DNA of 34,456 nucleotides. It comes from Lentisphaerota bacterium. GTDB taxonomy: Bacteria; Verrucomicrobiota; Kiritimatiellia; RFP12; UBA3636. The position numbers and the translations under genes are program-made. Below are positions 15,117 through 22,995 of the stretch, piece by piece. Under the pieces are notes generated by a model. That model saw only the letters and a list, made by a program, of their open reading frames with translations. It was not told where the DNA came from and did no database searches. The stretch lies in the NCBI GenBank assembly GCA_022837245.1, contig JALHHX010000006.1:1-34456 (forward strand), in the 5' to 3' direction. Every line of letters begins with the position of its first letter. Within the stretch, counting starts at the first letter, position 1.

Positions 15117-16355
15117 TCACTCCTGGTTTATTGCCTTCACAGGGTCGAGGTGTGCCGCGTAGTGTGCCGGGAGGTAGCTGGCAGCCGTGCAGAAAACAAA
15201 AACAGTGGAGACCACGGAGATGATGTCTTCGGGGACGATGCGCCATGGGATTTTGGCGAGCCCGTATATTTCTTTGGGGAACACGTCCATGCCGAATCGT
15301 GCCAGGAGCGCCACCATGCCCTGGAGGTTCCTGAGGACGAGGCAACCTGCAAGCAGGCCTATAACTATACCGGTCACGCATAGAATCAAACCATGTAGCA
15401 CGAATGCCGCCTTTATCTGTCCTCCGGAGAACCCAAGTGCCTTAAGGAGTCCTATTTCACGAGTCTTCTGTATTGTAATGACTATCAGCGTGTTGGTTAC
15501 GCAAAACGCCGCGACAATGGCGATGAACGCGAGAAGTATGAACATCATCGTCTTCTCCGTGCGCAAAGTCTGGAACAGAACCTGGTCTTCTTGGTGCCAT
15601 GTGCTGGCTTTGAAGCCGGGGCCGAGCGCTGCCTCTATCTCCGCCGCCTCACGCCAAGCCATCTCCGGGTTTGAGGTCTGCACCTGTATTGTCTGCGCCC
15701 CGTCATCGATACCGACGATGTCGCGCGCCATCCCAAGCGAAGTGATTGCGATCAGGTCGTCGATATCGCGCATGCCTGTGTCATAAACCCCTGCGACAAC
15801 GAGTTCTTCCGGGAAGTACAGCGCGTTCTCGGAATTCAGATTGAGTGGCGAGTAACACAGGAGCGTGGCGCCCACGGGGACCGAGAGCCTCTTCGCAAGG
15901 TCTCTGCCGATCATTACATTGTTGCCTGAGACGTTGTACCCTCCGGCGAACAGGTTTTCTCCGCTGGCAATCTGCCGCGATATTATTGATGAGCGATCTC
16001 CGTCAATGCCTATGACCGTCGCCATCACAGGATCCATTCTTTCGTCGTATCGTAGCATTACGGGGGATACGATTGTGGGGCTGACCGTCTTCACGCCTTC
16101 GATGGCCTCGATCAGCGAGCATGCGCTCTCCGTGTCCTGGATAAGCCCAGATTTGTGGTATATTGTGATATGGGGCTTGAAGCTGAGAATCTTGTCTCGC
16201 CATTCGTCGCCGAAACCCGTCATGACCGCTAGCACTATCATCAGGATCGCGACCCCCAACATTATTCCCAGGACAGTTATGATTGGTATTATAACTGCGA
16301 GGCTTCGTTTGGGCTTCAGGTATTTGAGAGCCAGGAAAAGGGGGAAGGGGAGCAT
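15117..16355 (-). CDS. lolC: Lipoprotein-releasing system permease, LolC/LolE family
   Basis: The 412-residue product has the LolC/E layout: N-terminal helix (LAVIIPIITVLGIMLGVAILMIVLAVMTGF, about residues 18-47), a large periplasmic domain (about 48-265) and three C-terminal helices (about 270-400) in an FtsX-type permease domain (KTREIGLLKALGFSGGQIKAAFVLHGLI). The start MLPFPLFLALKYLKPKRS is typical for the family. Only one permease gene is present, so the transporter may be a homodimer, as in bacteria with a single LolF-like subunit; a second gene elsewhere cannot be ruled out. No strong ribosome site is seen. nrdG ends 92 bases upstream. Confidence 0.9.
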   Translation of the reverse strand: MLPFPLFLALKYLKPKRSLAVIIPIITVLGIMLGVAILMIVLAVMTGFGDEWRDKILSFKPHITIYHKSGLIQDTESACSLIEAIEGVKTVSPTIVSPVMLRYDERMDPVMATVIGIDGDRSSIISRQIASGENLFAGGYNVSGNNVMIGRDLAKRLSVPVGATLLCYSPLNLNSENALYFPEELVVAGVYDTGMRDIDDLIAITSLGMARDIVGIDDGAQTIQVQTSNPEMAWREAAEIEAALGPGFKASTWHQEDQVLFQTLRTEKTMMFILLAFIAIVAAFCVTNTLIVITIQKTREIGLLKALGFSGGQIKAAFVLHGLILCVTGIVIGLLAGCLVLRNLQGMVALLARFGMDVFPKEIYGLAKIPWRIVPEDIISVVSTVFVFCTAASYLPAHYAAHLDPVKAINQE

Positions 16356-16447
16356 GTGTTTTCGGACGATGGCTTCCGGATGCCGTTAACTTGAAATTAT
16401 TGAATAAGAGGTTGCTGATTCTACTTAAACCACCCCTTGGCAACAAG

Positions 16448-17041
16448 CTAAAACTTTGGCGGAACGTAGTCCTGCCATACGTGCGGGCTGGCGGATGGGA
16501 TAGAGGCGGAGATGTCCGCGAAGTCCGATTCGTCAAGCAGCGGCTCGACACGGGTGGTGCGGAATTGATGAGGCAAGCCGGAGTTGGCGATGACGCGCAT
16601 AGTCCGCTGGGGTCCGTTTGCAGAGTCTGCAATGCCGGTGAGTTTGTCGTACTTTCCCCATGGCGCTTTGACGTCCATGGCGATGAAGTCCACGAGTTCC
16701 TCACGGATGCATCGATCAACCATTTCCGGATTGGAGCCGTTCGTGTCGAGCTTCACGGCGATCCTGATAGCTTTAAGCTTGGCGAGGAACTCGGGCAGGT
16801 CTGCGTGGATTGTCGGCTCGCCACCGGAGACGACAACCCCTCCGAGGCGGCCGCGGCGTTCTGACAAGGTTGTTAGCACATCCGCTTCAGATATAGGCGG
16901 CACCTCCGCCGGATCGCGGGGGATCAAATGCCGGTTGTGGCACCAAGGGCAGTTGAAGTTGCACCCCTGCGCGAAAACCACGGCGGCTACCCTGCCTGGG
17001 TAGTCGCAGAGGCTGATCGGGAGAAACGCCGCGATCTTCAT
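16448..17041 (-). CDS. nrdG: Anaerobic ribonucleotide reductase activating protein (radical SAM)
   Basis: NrdG makes the glycyl radical on NrdD using S-adenosylmethionine and a 4Fe-4S cluster. The 197-residue product has the cluster motif Cys27-x3-Cys31-x2-Cys34 in GCNFNCPWCHN, and the SAM-binding GGEPTIH segment later. It begins four bases after nrdD, which makes the partnership clear. The form is the one related to the NrdD-associated activases of anaerobes (starts MKIAAFLPISLCDYPGR). Oxygen would damage the enzyme, so it acts under anaerobic conditions. Confidence 0.93.
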   Translation of the reverse strand: MKIAAFLPISLCDYPGRVAAVVFAQGCNFNCPWCHNRHLIPRDPAEVPPISEADVLTTLSERRGRLGGVVVSGGEPTIHADLPEFLAKLKAIRIAVKLDTNGSNPEMVDRCIREELVDFIAMDVKAPWGKYDKLTGIADSANGPQRTMRVIANSGLPHQFRTTRVEPLLDESDFADISASIPSASPHVWQDYVPPKF

Positions 17042-17045
17042 CGAG

Positions 17046-19166
17046 TCATTTCACTGCGCCGGCGTGCTCTACATCGAACATCTTGCGCATGCTGAATTCG
17101 TTCTGCTTGCCGGCGTTCCACTGCTTCACAGGGCGGATGTATCCGACGACGCGGGAGTAGACCTCGGTGGCACGGTTGCATTTGGGGCATTCGTAATGTT
17201 CGCCTGAAATGTAGCCGTGCTCCTCGCACACGCTGAAAGTGGGGGTGACAGTGAAGTATGGCAGACGGTAGTTCTGGCAAACGGTGCGCACAAAGGCCTT
17301 CACGGCATTGGGGTCGCTAACGGCCTCGCCGGTGAAGACGTGAAGCACGGTGCCACCCGTGTACTTCGTCTGAATGTTGTCCTGCAGATCCAGCACGCGG
17401 AAAATATCGCCGCTATACGAGACGGGAAGCTGAGTGGAGTTCGAGTAGAAAGGCTCGCTGTTTTTGCCGGCGGCGCTTATGATATCGGGGTAGAGTTTGG
17501 CGTCAAGTTGCGCCAGCCTGTAAGTAGTGCCTTCTGCGGGGGTCGCCTCCAGATTGTAAAGGTTGCCGGTTTCCTCCTGGTAATCCGCGAGGCGTTCGCG
17601 CATGAAGTCCATCACGCGCTCGGCGAAAGCCATGCCTCGCTCTGTGCCGATGTCCTCGCCAAACAGGTTGAGGCACGCTTCGTTGAGACCGAGCAGACCG
17701 ATCGTGGAAAAGTGGTTTTGCCAGAATTTGCCAAAGCGGCTGTAAACCGTCCGCAGATAGAACTTCGTGTACGGGTATAGGTCTTCCTCAGTGAATTTCT
17801 CCAGCACCTTGCGCTTTATTTCAAGGCTGTTTCTGGCAATAGACATTAGGCCGTCAAGTCGCGTGAGGAATTCGTCCTCGTCTTTGGAGAGATAGCCGAG
17901 GCGAACCATGTTTATCGTTACAACCCCTATTGATCCTGTGAGGGGGTTCGCCCCGAACAAACCGCCGCCGCGGCTGTTGAGCTCGCGCTTGTCTAGACGC
18001 AGGCGGCAGCACATCGAGCGCGCGTCGTCGGGGTTCATGTCGGAGTTGACGAAATTCGCGAAATAGGGGATTCCATATTTCGCCGTGACTGTCCACAGTT
18101 TCTCCAGTCCGGGCCGATTCCAATTGAAATCCTTGGAGATGTTGTACGTCGGGATTGGGAACGTGAACACGCGGCCCTTGGCGTCGCCTTCAGTCATGAC
18201 CTCCAGGAACGCGTTGTTGATCATGTCCATCTCGACCTTGAAATCGCCATAGGTTTCTGGCATGGTTTTGCCGCCAATGACGACTGGCTCGTTAGCCATG
18301 TTTGAAGGAGGGTCGAGGTCCATCGTTATGTTTGTGAATGGCGTCTGGAAGCCGACCCTCGTGGGAACGTTCATGTTGAATACGAATTCCTGCAGAGCCT
18401 GCTTCACCTCTTTGTAGCCAAGCTTGTCGTAGCGAACGAACGGCGCGAGGAGCGTGTCGAAGCTGGAGAAGGCCTGCGCGCCTGCGGCTTCGCCCTGGAG
18501 GGTGTAGAAGAAGTTGGTGATTTGACCGAGCGCTGTGCGCAGGTGTTTCGCGGGCAGGCTCTCGACCTTGCCCTCCACCCCCTTGAAGCCGCAGCGCAAC
18601 AGATCCTGCAGATCCCATCCGACGCAGTACACGCTAAGAAGCCCGAGGTCGTGGATGTGCATGGCGCCGGAGGAGTGCGCCTCCCGGATTTCCGCAGGAT
18701 AGATTTTGTCGAGCCAGTACGACTTGCTTATCTCGCTTGAAATGTAGTTGTTGAGTCCCTGCAGCGAGTACGACATGTTGGAATTCTCGCGTACGCGCCA
18801 GTCTGACTTCCCAATATATTCATCTACCAGATCCACGCTCGCACGACTGATGATCTCGCGCAGCCTTGCATGCTGATCGCGGTAGATGATATATGCCTTC
18901 GCAGTCCGTCGGTACGGAGAGGTTAGCAAGACCTCCTCCACAACGTCCTGGATGTTCTCCACGGTGACGTCGAGCGACCCCTGCAGGGCATCAATGATAG
19001 TTAGCGCTTTCAGAGCGAGTTTTTCCGCAATGTCGCGCCCGAATTCCCCCGTTGCCTCGCCAGCCTTGGCGATGGCGTTTATGATTTTTTCCACTTTGAA
19101 AGGCTCTGTGGAGCCGTCGCGCTTGCGAATCGACGCACTTGTATCATGGTGGACTTTCTGGGTCAC
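17046..19166 (-). CDS. nrdD: Anaerobic (class III) ribonucleoside-triphosphate reductase
   Basis: NrdD reduces ribonucleoside triphosphates to deoxyribonucleotides for DNA synthesis without oxygen. The 706-residue product has an N-terminal ATP-cone (IRKRDGSTEPFKVEKIINAI, about 13-100), the large ten-stranded barrel and, near the end, the metal-binding segment with CEEH and CPKC, then the radical Gly675 in RVVGYIRPVKQWNAGKQNEF. Translation starts at a GTG with AAGGAA about eight bases before it. A candidate promoter sits at 19300-19329. No NrdR-type box was recognised. No aerobic or class II reductase is in the window, but the rest of the genome could hold one. Confidence 0.96.
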   Translation of the reverse strand: MTQKVHHDTSASIRKRDGSTEPFKVEKIINAIAKAGEATGEFGRDIAEKLALKALTIIDALQGSLDVTVENIQDVVEEVLLTSPYRRTAKAYIIYRDQHARLREIISRASVDLVDEYIGKSDWRVRENSNMSYSLQGLNNYISSEISKSYWLDKIYPAEIREAHSSGAMHIHDLGLLSVYCVGWDLQDLLRCGFKGVEGKVESLPAKHLRTALGQITNFFYTLQGEAAGAQAFSSFDTLLAPFVRYDKLGYKEVKQALQEFVFNMNVPTRVGFQTPFTNITMDLDPPSNMANEPVVIGGKTMPETYGDFKVEMDMINNAFLEVMTEGDAKGRVFTFPIPTYNISKDFNWNRPGLEKLWTVTAKYGIPYFANFVNSDMNPDDARSMCCRLRLDKRELNSRGGGLFGANPLTGSIGVVTINMVRLGYLSKDEDEFLTRLDGLMSIARNSLEIKRKVLEKFTEEDLYPYTKFYLRTVYSRFGKFWQNHFSTIGLLGLNEACLNLFGEDIGTERGMAFAERVMDFMRERLADYQEETGNLYNLEATPAEGTTYRLAQLDAKLYPDIISAAGKNSEPFYSNSTQLPVSYSGDIFRVLDLQDNIQTKYTGGTVLHVFTGEAVSDPNAVKAFVRTVCQNYRLPYFTVTPTFSVCEEHGYISGEHYECPKCNRATEVYSRVVGYIRPVKQWNAGKQNEFSMRKMFDVEHAGAVK

Positions 19167-19299
19167 TGCATTATTCCTTATTGAAGCTTTGTGGTTGTGA
19201 GGTAAACGGTGTTGCTTAAAACTTGCGAATGCCTAACAAGGCCTTAACGAAACGGACGCGGCAACTCGACATTGCGACACGCCCTGCTGAATGGCAACA

Positions 19300-19329
19300 A
19301 GTCTAAAGCTGGGGCGGTTTCAAAGTCAA
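19300..19329 (-). promoter_or_regulatory. Candidate promoter for nrdDG
   Basis: On the minus strand TTGACT (19329-19324) and TAGACT (19305-19300) are 18 bases apart, with a leader of about 125 bases to nrdD. It resembles the TTGACT-18-TAGTCT candidate at 5671-5700. Tentative. Confidence 0.35.
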
Positions 19330-19421
19330 GCCTTAAAAATAAAATTCCGCTACCTGTAGTGTTTCAGCCGTTTCCGCCACGCTAAAAGTGGCTTCATGTT
19401 TTAGGTGCCAGGCTCGGGACA

Positions 19422-19481
19422 GGTGGCGTGGAATACCGCTTTACACTGAAGCCAAAGCGGTGTCGCGCCGCGCTTGCCACC
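19422..19481. repeat. Nested dyad, possible interspersed repeat
   Basis: Outer arms GGTGGC (19422-19427) and GCCACC (19476-19481) enclose perfect 8-base arms ACCGCTTT (19435-19442) and AAAGCGGT (19454-19461). The following bases (CGCACTCC) remind me of G+C-rich intergenic repeats in Verrucomicrobia-type genomes, but that is from memory and unchecked. Confidence 0.5.
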
Positions 19482-19519
19482 GCACTCCAACGCCTGTGGT
19501 CGCTTTGCACTTGAACAAT

Positions 19520-19539
19520 TTTAGGGTCTGTCCCCTAAA
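19520..19539. repeat. Short palindrome of the GGGTCTGTCCCC kind
   Basis: TTTAGGG (19520-19526) and CCCTAAA (19533-19539) flank TCTGTC. A second, competing pairing TCCCC/GGGGA follows. Similar GGGGACAGACCC sequences often flank REP-associated transposase genes in other bacteria; no such gene is here. Confidence 0.5.
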
Positions 19540-19840
19540 TGGGGAATAGGTCCGTTGTCGTTCGTGGGTGAACCCGCCAAAACCTTGAAATTATCTAAGG
19601 GAACCTCTCGACGATGTGAATGCTGCGACGAAGTGCGGCTTCACACCGCCAGATGGCTGCGTGGGGAGGACAAGGTCAGCGTCCCGAAGGGGAGGGTGGC
19701 GCGATGGTGTTTCCATTTTCAGGTATCACGCAAGCAGAGTTTCCCTTGCGGTAAGTGATTAAAAAGCTGTGCGGGCCACATTTGCGAAGCCCTCCATAAT
19801 TCCATAATGCCACAGGCCACCGTCGGATTACATTTTACGG

Positions 19841-19870
19841 TTTACAAAAGTTTGTTCTAAGATATAGAAT
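19841..19870 (+). promoter_or_regulatory. Candidate promoter for trxA
   Basis: TTTACA (19841-19846) and TAGAAT (19865-19870) are 18 bases apart, each a 5 of 6 match. The leader would be about 110 bases. Confidence 0.5.
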
Positions 19871-19986
19871 GTTCCGCGTGATTCAATCAGAAGCAGGAAG
19901 CAGTGCCGCGTGGTATGCCGGCGCGATTTAACAACAAGTATCCGGCGGGCGAACGCCGTGGGATCAACAGCTAAGGAGATGATGCA

Positions 19987-20307
19987 ATGAGTGACAAAGC
20001 AGTGGAAATCACAGACAAGAATTTCGATGAGACCGTGAAGAGCGGAGTCGTGTTGGTTGACTTCTGGGCGCCGTGGTGCGGCCCGTGCCGCACACAGGGT
20101 CCGATCATCGACCAGGTGGCCGAGGCGGTCGGCGGCAAAGCGGTGGTCGCGAAAATGAATGTGGACGAAAACACGGCCGTGCCCGCCAAATTCGGCGTCC
20201 GCAGCATACCGACCCTCGTACTGTTCAAAGACGGCAAATCTGTCGGTCAGTTTGTTGGGGTGACGAGCAAGGACAAGCTCGTCGACGCCATCACGACAAA
20301 CCTGTAA
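19987..20307 (+). CDS. trxA: Thioredoxin
   Basis: The 106-residue protein has the thioredoxin fold with the redox site WCGPC (Cys31 and Cys34) in VDFWAPWCGPCRTQGPI and the cis-proline segment RSIPTLVLFKDG. It reduces disulfides in cytoplasmic proteins. There is no signal peptide. AAGGAG lies nine bases before the ATG. It stands alone on this strand; the convergent epmA ends only six bases beyond its stop, and no terminator hairpin fits between them. Class III reductases usually take electrons from formate or thioredoxin-type donors, so a link with the divergent nrdD is possible but not shown. Confidence 0.96.
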   Translation: MSDKAVEITDKNFDETVKSGVVLVDFWAPWCGPCRTQGPIIDQVAEAVGGKAVVAKMNVDENTAVPAKFGVRSIPTLVLFKDGKSVGQFVGVTSKDKLVDAITTNL

Positions 20308-20313
20308 CCTATT

Positions 20314-21228
20314 TTATTGGCGTTCCCGCTCGCAGAACGTGCGGACGGCGGCAATGTCGGTGAGGTCTAGCAAGACCATCACGAAGCGGTCGATGCCAAA
20401 CGCCGCGCCGCCGGTTGGCGGCATGGACGCGAGCGATTCGAGGAATTCCTCGTCAATAGGCATTGGCGTTTCGCCGAGACGGATCTTTTCCTCTCGTGCG
20501 GCCACAAAACGGCGACGCTGTTCGACCGGGTCGATCAGCTCCCCGTATGCGTTGCATAGCTCCATCCCGCCGATATACGCCTCCCAGCGTTCGGCGACGC
20601 GCTCGTCGTGTCCGCTCAGGCGCGCGAGCGACGCGGCTTGACCAGGGTAGTCGAGCAAGATGCAAGGACGGTCTTTCGGGAGCGCAGGTTCAACTTTCAC
20701 CGCCATGTCGAAATCGAAGCGGTCGGCGTCGAAGTTTTCGATTGGATCCCAGCCTGCGTAGCGCTTAAAGGCATCGCGAACTGTGATCTTCTCCCATGAG
20801 GTAGCGAGGTTTATCGTGGTGCCGCCAAACGAGATTTCGGGCGAGCCGCATACGGCGCAGGCTGCGTCGCAGACGAATTTCTTCATGTCTCCAAAGATCT
20901 GCATGTAGTCGCCGTCGCCCCTGTACCATTCAAGCATGGTGAATTCGGGGTTGTGCCTGCTGCCTCGCTCATTTGCCCGGAAGCATGGGCCTATCTGGTA
21001 GACGCGCCGCATGCCGAGCGCGATGAGGCGTTTCATCTGGAGTTCCGGGGAGGCGCGCAGGAACGCATCGCCGCTCGGGGGCGGGATTATGTGCGGCTCG
21101 TTTGCGGGTGAGCTTATCCTCACTGGGGTTTCGACTTCCACAAAGCCGGCGCCGTCGAGCGTCGCGCGTATTGAACGCACGATTTCGGCGCGTGCAGGCA
21201 GGGAGCTGAGTAGGATGTCCGGGAGCAA
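20314..21228 (-). CDS. epmA: EF-P lysine ligase EpmA (GenX/PoxA), LysRS paralog
   Basis: EpmA attaches (R)-beta-lysine to a lysine of elongation factor P, helping the ribosome through polyproline stretches. The 304-residue product is a class II synthetase core without the anticodon-binding domain of LysRS. Motif 2 is CFRANERGSRHNPEFTMLEWY; motif 3 is GGAAFGIDRFVMVLLD. Ala276 in the GAAFG segment is at the place where EpmA has Ala and true LysRS has Gly, a change tied to beta-lysine use. The first start is a TTG with no ribosome site, so the exact N-terminus is uncertain. The gene follows a thioesterase by 39 bases. EpmB and EF-P are not in the window. Confidence 0.9.
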   Translation of the reverse strand: MLPDILLSSLPARAEIVRSIRATLDGAGFVEVETPVRISSPANEPHIIPPPSGDAFLRASPELQMKRLIALGMRRVYQIGPCFRANERGSRHNPEFTMLEWYRGDGDYMQIFGDMKKFVCDAACAVCGSPEISFGGTTINLATSWEKITVRDAFKRYAGWDPIENFDADRFDFDMAVKVEPALPKDRPCILLDYPGQAASLARLSGHDERVAERWEAYIGGMELCNAYGELIDPVEQRRRFVAAREEKIRLGETPMPIDEEFLESLASMPPTGGAAFGIDRFVMVLLDLTDIAAVRTFCERERQ

Positions 21229-21267
21229 TGCGACAGGCGTTAAGATTTTACGAAAGTTGCGTAGTGT

Positions 21268-21681
21268 TTACTCTGCCACGAGATTGAGGAAGAATTCTGG
21301 GACGCGCACAGGGCGTTTTGTTCCGGTTGAGACGCAGCAGTGCACGGTGTAGCCGGAGGCGAGCAGTTCTTCACCGCGGTAGACAACGCAGCGCACCTTT
21401 ATCCGGATACCGCGGGCTTCAGCGAGCCAGCCCGTTACGGTTAGCACGTCGTCGTATTTAGCGGGGCTTTTGTAATCGACGTGCGCTTCGATTACGGGGA
21501 GCATTACGCCGCCCTCCTCCAACTGCTTGTATGAAGGACCGGTGCTGCGCATTAGCTCGTTGCGGCAGCGTTCGAACAGGGTGAGGTAGTTGCCGTAATA
21601 GACGACGCCCATCATGTCGGTGTCGGCATAAGGCACGCGGTATTTGATTGATGCGGATTTTTCCGGGATGGTGATGTCCAT
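21268..21681 (-). CDS. YbgC/FadM-like hotdog acyl-CoA thioesterase
   Basis: The 137-residue protein shows the 4-hydroxybenzoyl-CoA thioesterase-type hotdog pattern: YADTDMMGVVYYGNYLTLFERCRNELMR with the likely catalytic Asp22, followed by the long central helix and strands (HVDYKSPAKYDDVLTVTGWL, GIRIKVRCVVYRGEELLASGYTVHCCV). Such enzymes hydrolyse short- to long-chain acyl-CoA. In Proteobacteria ybgC precedes tolQ, but no tol gene is here; it lies upstream of epmA. The substrate cannot be read from the sequence. Confidence 0.9.
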   Translation of the reverse strand: MDITIPEKSASIKYRVPYADTDMMGVVYYGNYLTLFERCRNELMRSTGPSYKQLEEGGVMLPVIEAHVDYKSPAKYDDVLTVTGWLAEARGIRIKVRCVVYRGEELLASGYTVHCCVSTGTKRPVRVPEFFLNLVAE

Positions 21682-21760
21682 GGTCGGTGTGTGCTCGGTG
21701 TTGGGTATGTGCGTTTAGAGTCGCATATGGCAATTTTAAAATCAAGTGGTTTTTGCCTTG

Positions 21761-21790
21761 TTTACATAAATGCCATCAGTGTGTTAAAAT
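21761..21790 (+). promoter_or_regulatory. Strong candidate promoter for the Tad-like cluster
   Basis: TTTACA (21761-21766) and TAAAAT (21785-21790) are 18 bases apart, each 5 of 6. The -10 ends only seven bases before the ATG at 21798, so the first message would be leaderless or nearly so. Confidence 0.6.
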
Positions 21791-21797
21791 ATCGGCC

Positions 21798-21992
21798 ATG
21801 AAATCCAGAAGGGCTATTTTGGGGGCTTGTTCGGCGCCCGATGAGGACGCCCGAAGGGGTCAGGTATTCATCGAGTACTTGATCGTCACGTGTGTCCTGA
21901 TTCTGGTGGTCGTCATGATGTCGTTCCTGTTGTACGCCCTGAAGCAAAACGGCAACCGGGTTCTGGACCTGGTGGCGTCGGAGTATCCGTGA
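21798..21992 (+). CDS. Small Flp-like (type IVb) prepilin, first of two
   Basis: The 64-residue product has a 21-residue leader and a predicted prepilin peptidase site Gly21|Gln22, with Glu26 at +5 and Tyr27 at +6 (GQVFIEY), followed by a hydrophobic helix (LIVTCVLILVVVMMSFLLYAL). A Gly-cut site with Glu+5 and Tyr+6 is the mark of Flp/Tad pilins. The leader contains a Cys at residue 11 and a run of charged residues. No ribosome site precedes the ATG (see the promoter). The stop is 26 bases from the next pilin-like gene. Which one is the main pilin cannot be told. Confidence 0.75.
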   Translation: MKSRRAILGACSAPDEDARRGQVFIEYLIVTCVLILVVVMMSFLLYALKQNGNRVLDLVASEYP

Positions 21993-22018
21993 CACAAGTC
22001 GCGGGGAGGCAAGGTAAA

Positions 22019-22264
22019 ATGAAAAGCAGCATCAAAAACAAATCGCGTTCTGGCCAGGCAATGGTCGAGTACATCATCATAGTGGTGGTAATTGCTATCG
22101 CCGCCCTTGTGGTTTTCGGCCTTCTCGGCGACACGATCACAAAGAAGACGAGCGGCGCGGTGTCGGCACTCGACCCCGATCTGGGTTCGGACGCCCAGGC
22201 GGCGGCAGACCAGTCATCGGCCGATTTCATCAAAAATCTGGACTCCGACGGGACGAGCAATTGA
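22019..22264 (+). CDS. Small Flp-like (type IVb) prepilin, second
   Basis: The 81-residue product starts MKSSIKNKSRSGQAMVEY, a short basic leader with a predicted cleavage Gly12|Gln13, Glu17 at +5 and Tyr18 at +6, followed by IIIVVVIAIAALVVFGLLG. The polar tail (about 40 residues, Asp- and Ser-rich) is longer than in a minimal Flp pilin. GGGGAGGCAAGG precedes the ATG. The layout is the best match to a Flp major pilin in this cluster. A longer reading frame upstream gives no sensible N-terminus. Confidence 0.82.
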   Translation: MKSSIKNKSRSGQAMVEYIIIVVVIAIAALVVFGLLGDTITKKTSGAVSALDPDLGSDAQAAADQSSADFIKNLDSDGTSN

Positions 22265-22294
22265 CCGTCATCCGAAAACGGAACGGCGGTCTGC

Positions 22295-22978
22295 ATGATC
22301 TCTTCGGCTGACAGGCGCGGCGGTGTTTCACAGAGCGCTTCCGGTGCGCCCAATCTATCTGGGCTTTCCGGGCAGGCGTTGTTGGAGTCGTTCATCGTGA
22401 TTTTCATCCTGAGCATTTTCCTTTTCGGATTGCTCCAGGCGGCGATCGCGTTTAGTGGACGGGAGATTTTGCATCATGCGGCGGCGCGCGCGGCGCGCGC
22501 CCGGGCGGTGGGCTTCAACGACTGGATGGCGTACAAGGCGGTGCGGGTCGCGTCGATCCCCAATTCCGGTGCAATGATCGTGCCCGACTTCACACCGCTG
22601 GGGACCTCGCCGCTCTCGGGCGCGTCGCGTCCCGGGGAGGTGATCGACTTGGCGCTGGCGAGCGACGCCGGGGTTTCCCAGCGGGCAGTGCTGGAACGCG
22701 TCCGCATACCGGCTTATCTGGCGTCCGAGAACCACGGACGCGCAGACTACATCCTGAACTACGAGGAGTGGGAGCGCGGTTCTTTTTCGCATTCCGAGCG
22801 TTCGGCCTCGGTACTTGGGCAGGCGTTGACGTACGAGGTAACGCAGGATTTTCCGCTTAAAATGCCCTTGGTTGAGTTCATCCTACCCTTCACGCGCCGC
22901 GATGAAAACGGGTTCCGCCGGATCAACGTGACAGGCGAGGCGACGGCGGGAAGGCACAGCGAATTGTACCTGCAATAG
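22295..22978 (+). CDS. TadE-like pseudopilin
   Basis: The 227-residue product has a 26-residue leader and the prepilin-like site Gly26|Gln27 with Glu31 at +5 (GQALLESF), then a hydrophobic helix (IVIFILSIFLFGLLQAAIAF) and HHAAARAARARAVG, as in TadE-like proteins. The remaining 150 residues are a periplasmic domain without recognised motifs. TadE pseudopilins help start or support Flp pilus assembly. The gene follows the second small pilin by 30 bases and precedes the TadG-like gene by 17, so the four genes are probably one operon. Confidence 0.8.
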   Translation: MISSADRRGGVSQSASGAPNLSGLSGQALLESFIVIFILSIFLFGLLQAAIAFSGREILHHAAARAARARAVGFNDWMAYKAVRVASIPNSGAMIVPDFTPLGTSPLSGASRPGEVIDLALASDAGVSQRAVLERVRIPAYLASENHGRADYILNYEEWERGSFSHSERSASVLGQALTYEVTQDFPLKMPLVEFILPFTRRDENGFRRINVTGEATAGRHSELYLQ

Positions 22979-22995
22979 CGGGATATTATCCACTG

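Larger units (their letters stand above)
19167..19986. other. 820-base divergent intergenic region, no confident gene
   Basis: This stretch separates nrdD and trxA. No frame in it looks coding: the longest, about 67 codons at 19555-19758, has no recognisable domain and no ribosome site. It holds a candidate promoter in each direction, a nested dyad (19422-19481), a TTTAGGG/CCCTAAA dyad (19520-19539) and an imperfect TGTGAA/TTCACA hairpin (19615-19645). It probably contains remnants of interspersed repeats or an unrecognised structured RNA, as well as the nrdD and trxA leaders. Confidence 0.6.

Noticed and set aside
14390..16355. MacB-type drug exporter instead of Lol
   Set aside because: The permease and ATPase are separate genes and the permease N-terminus and layout match LolC/E.
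19555..19758. 67-codon frame in the nrdD-trxA intergenic region
   Set aside because: No ribosome site, no recognisable domain, and it overlaps hairpin-forming sequence.
19380..19760. Riboswitch, RNase P RNA, tmRNA or group II intron
   Set aside because: None of their core motifs could be matched; only generic dyads are visible.
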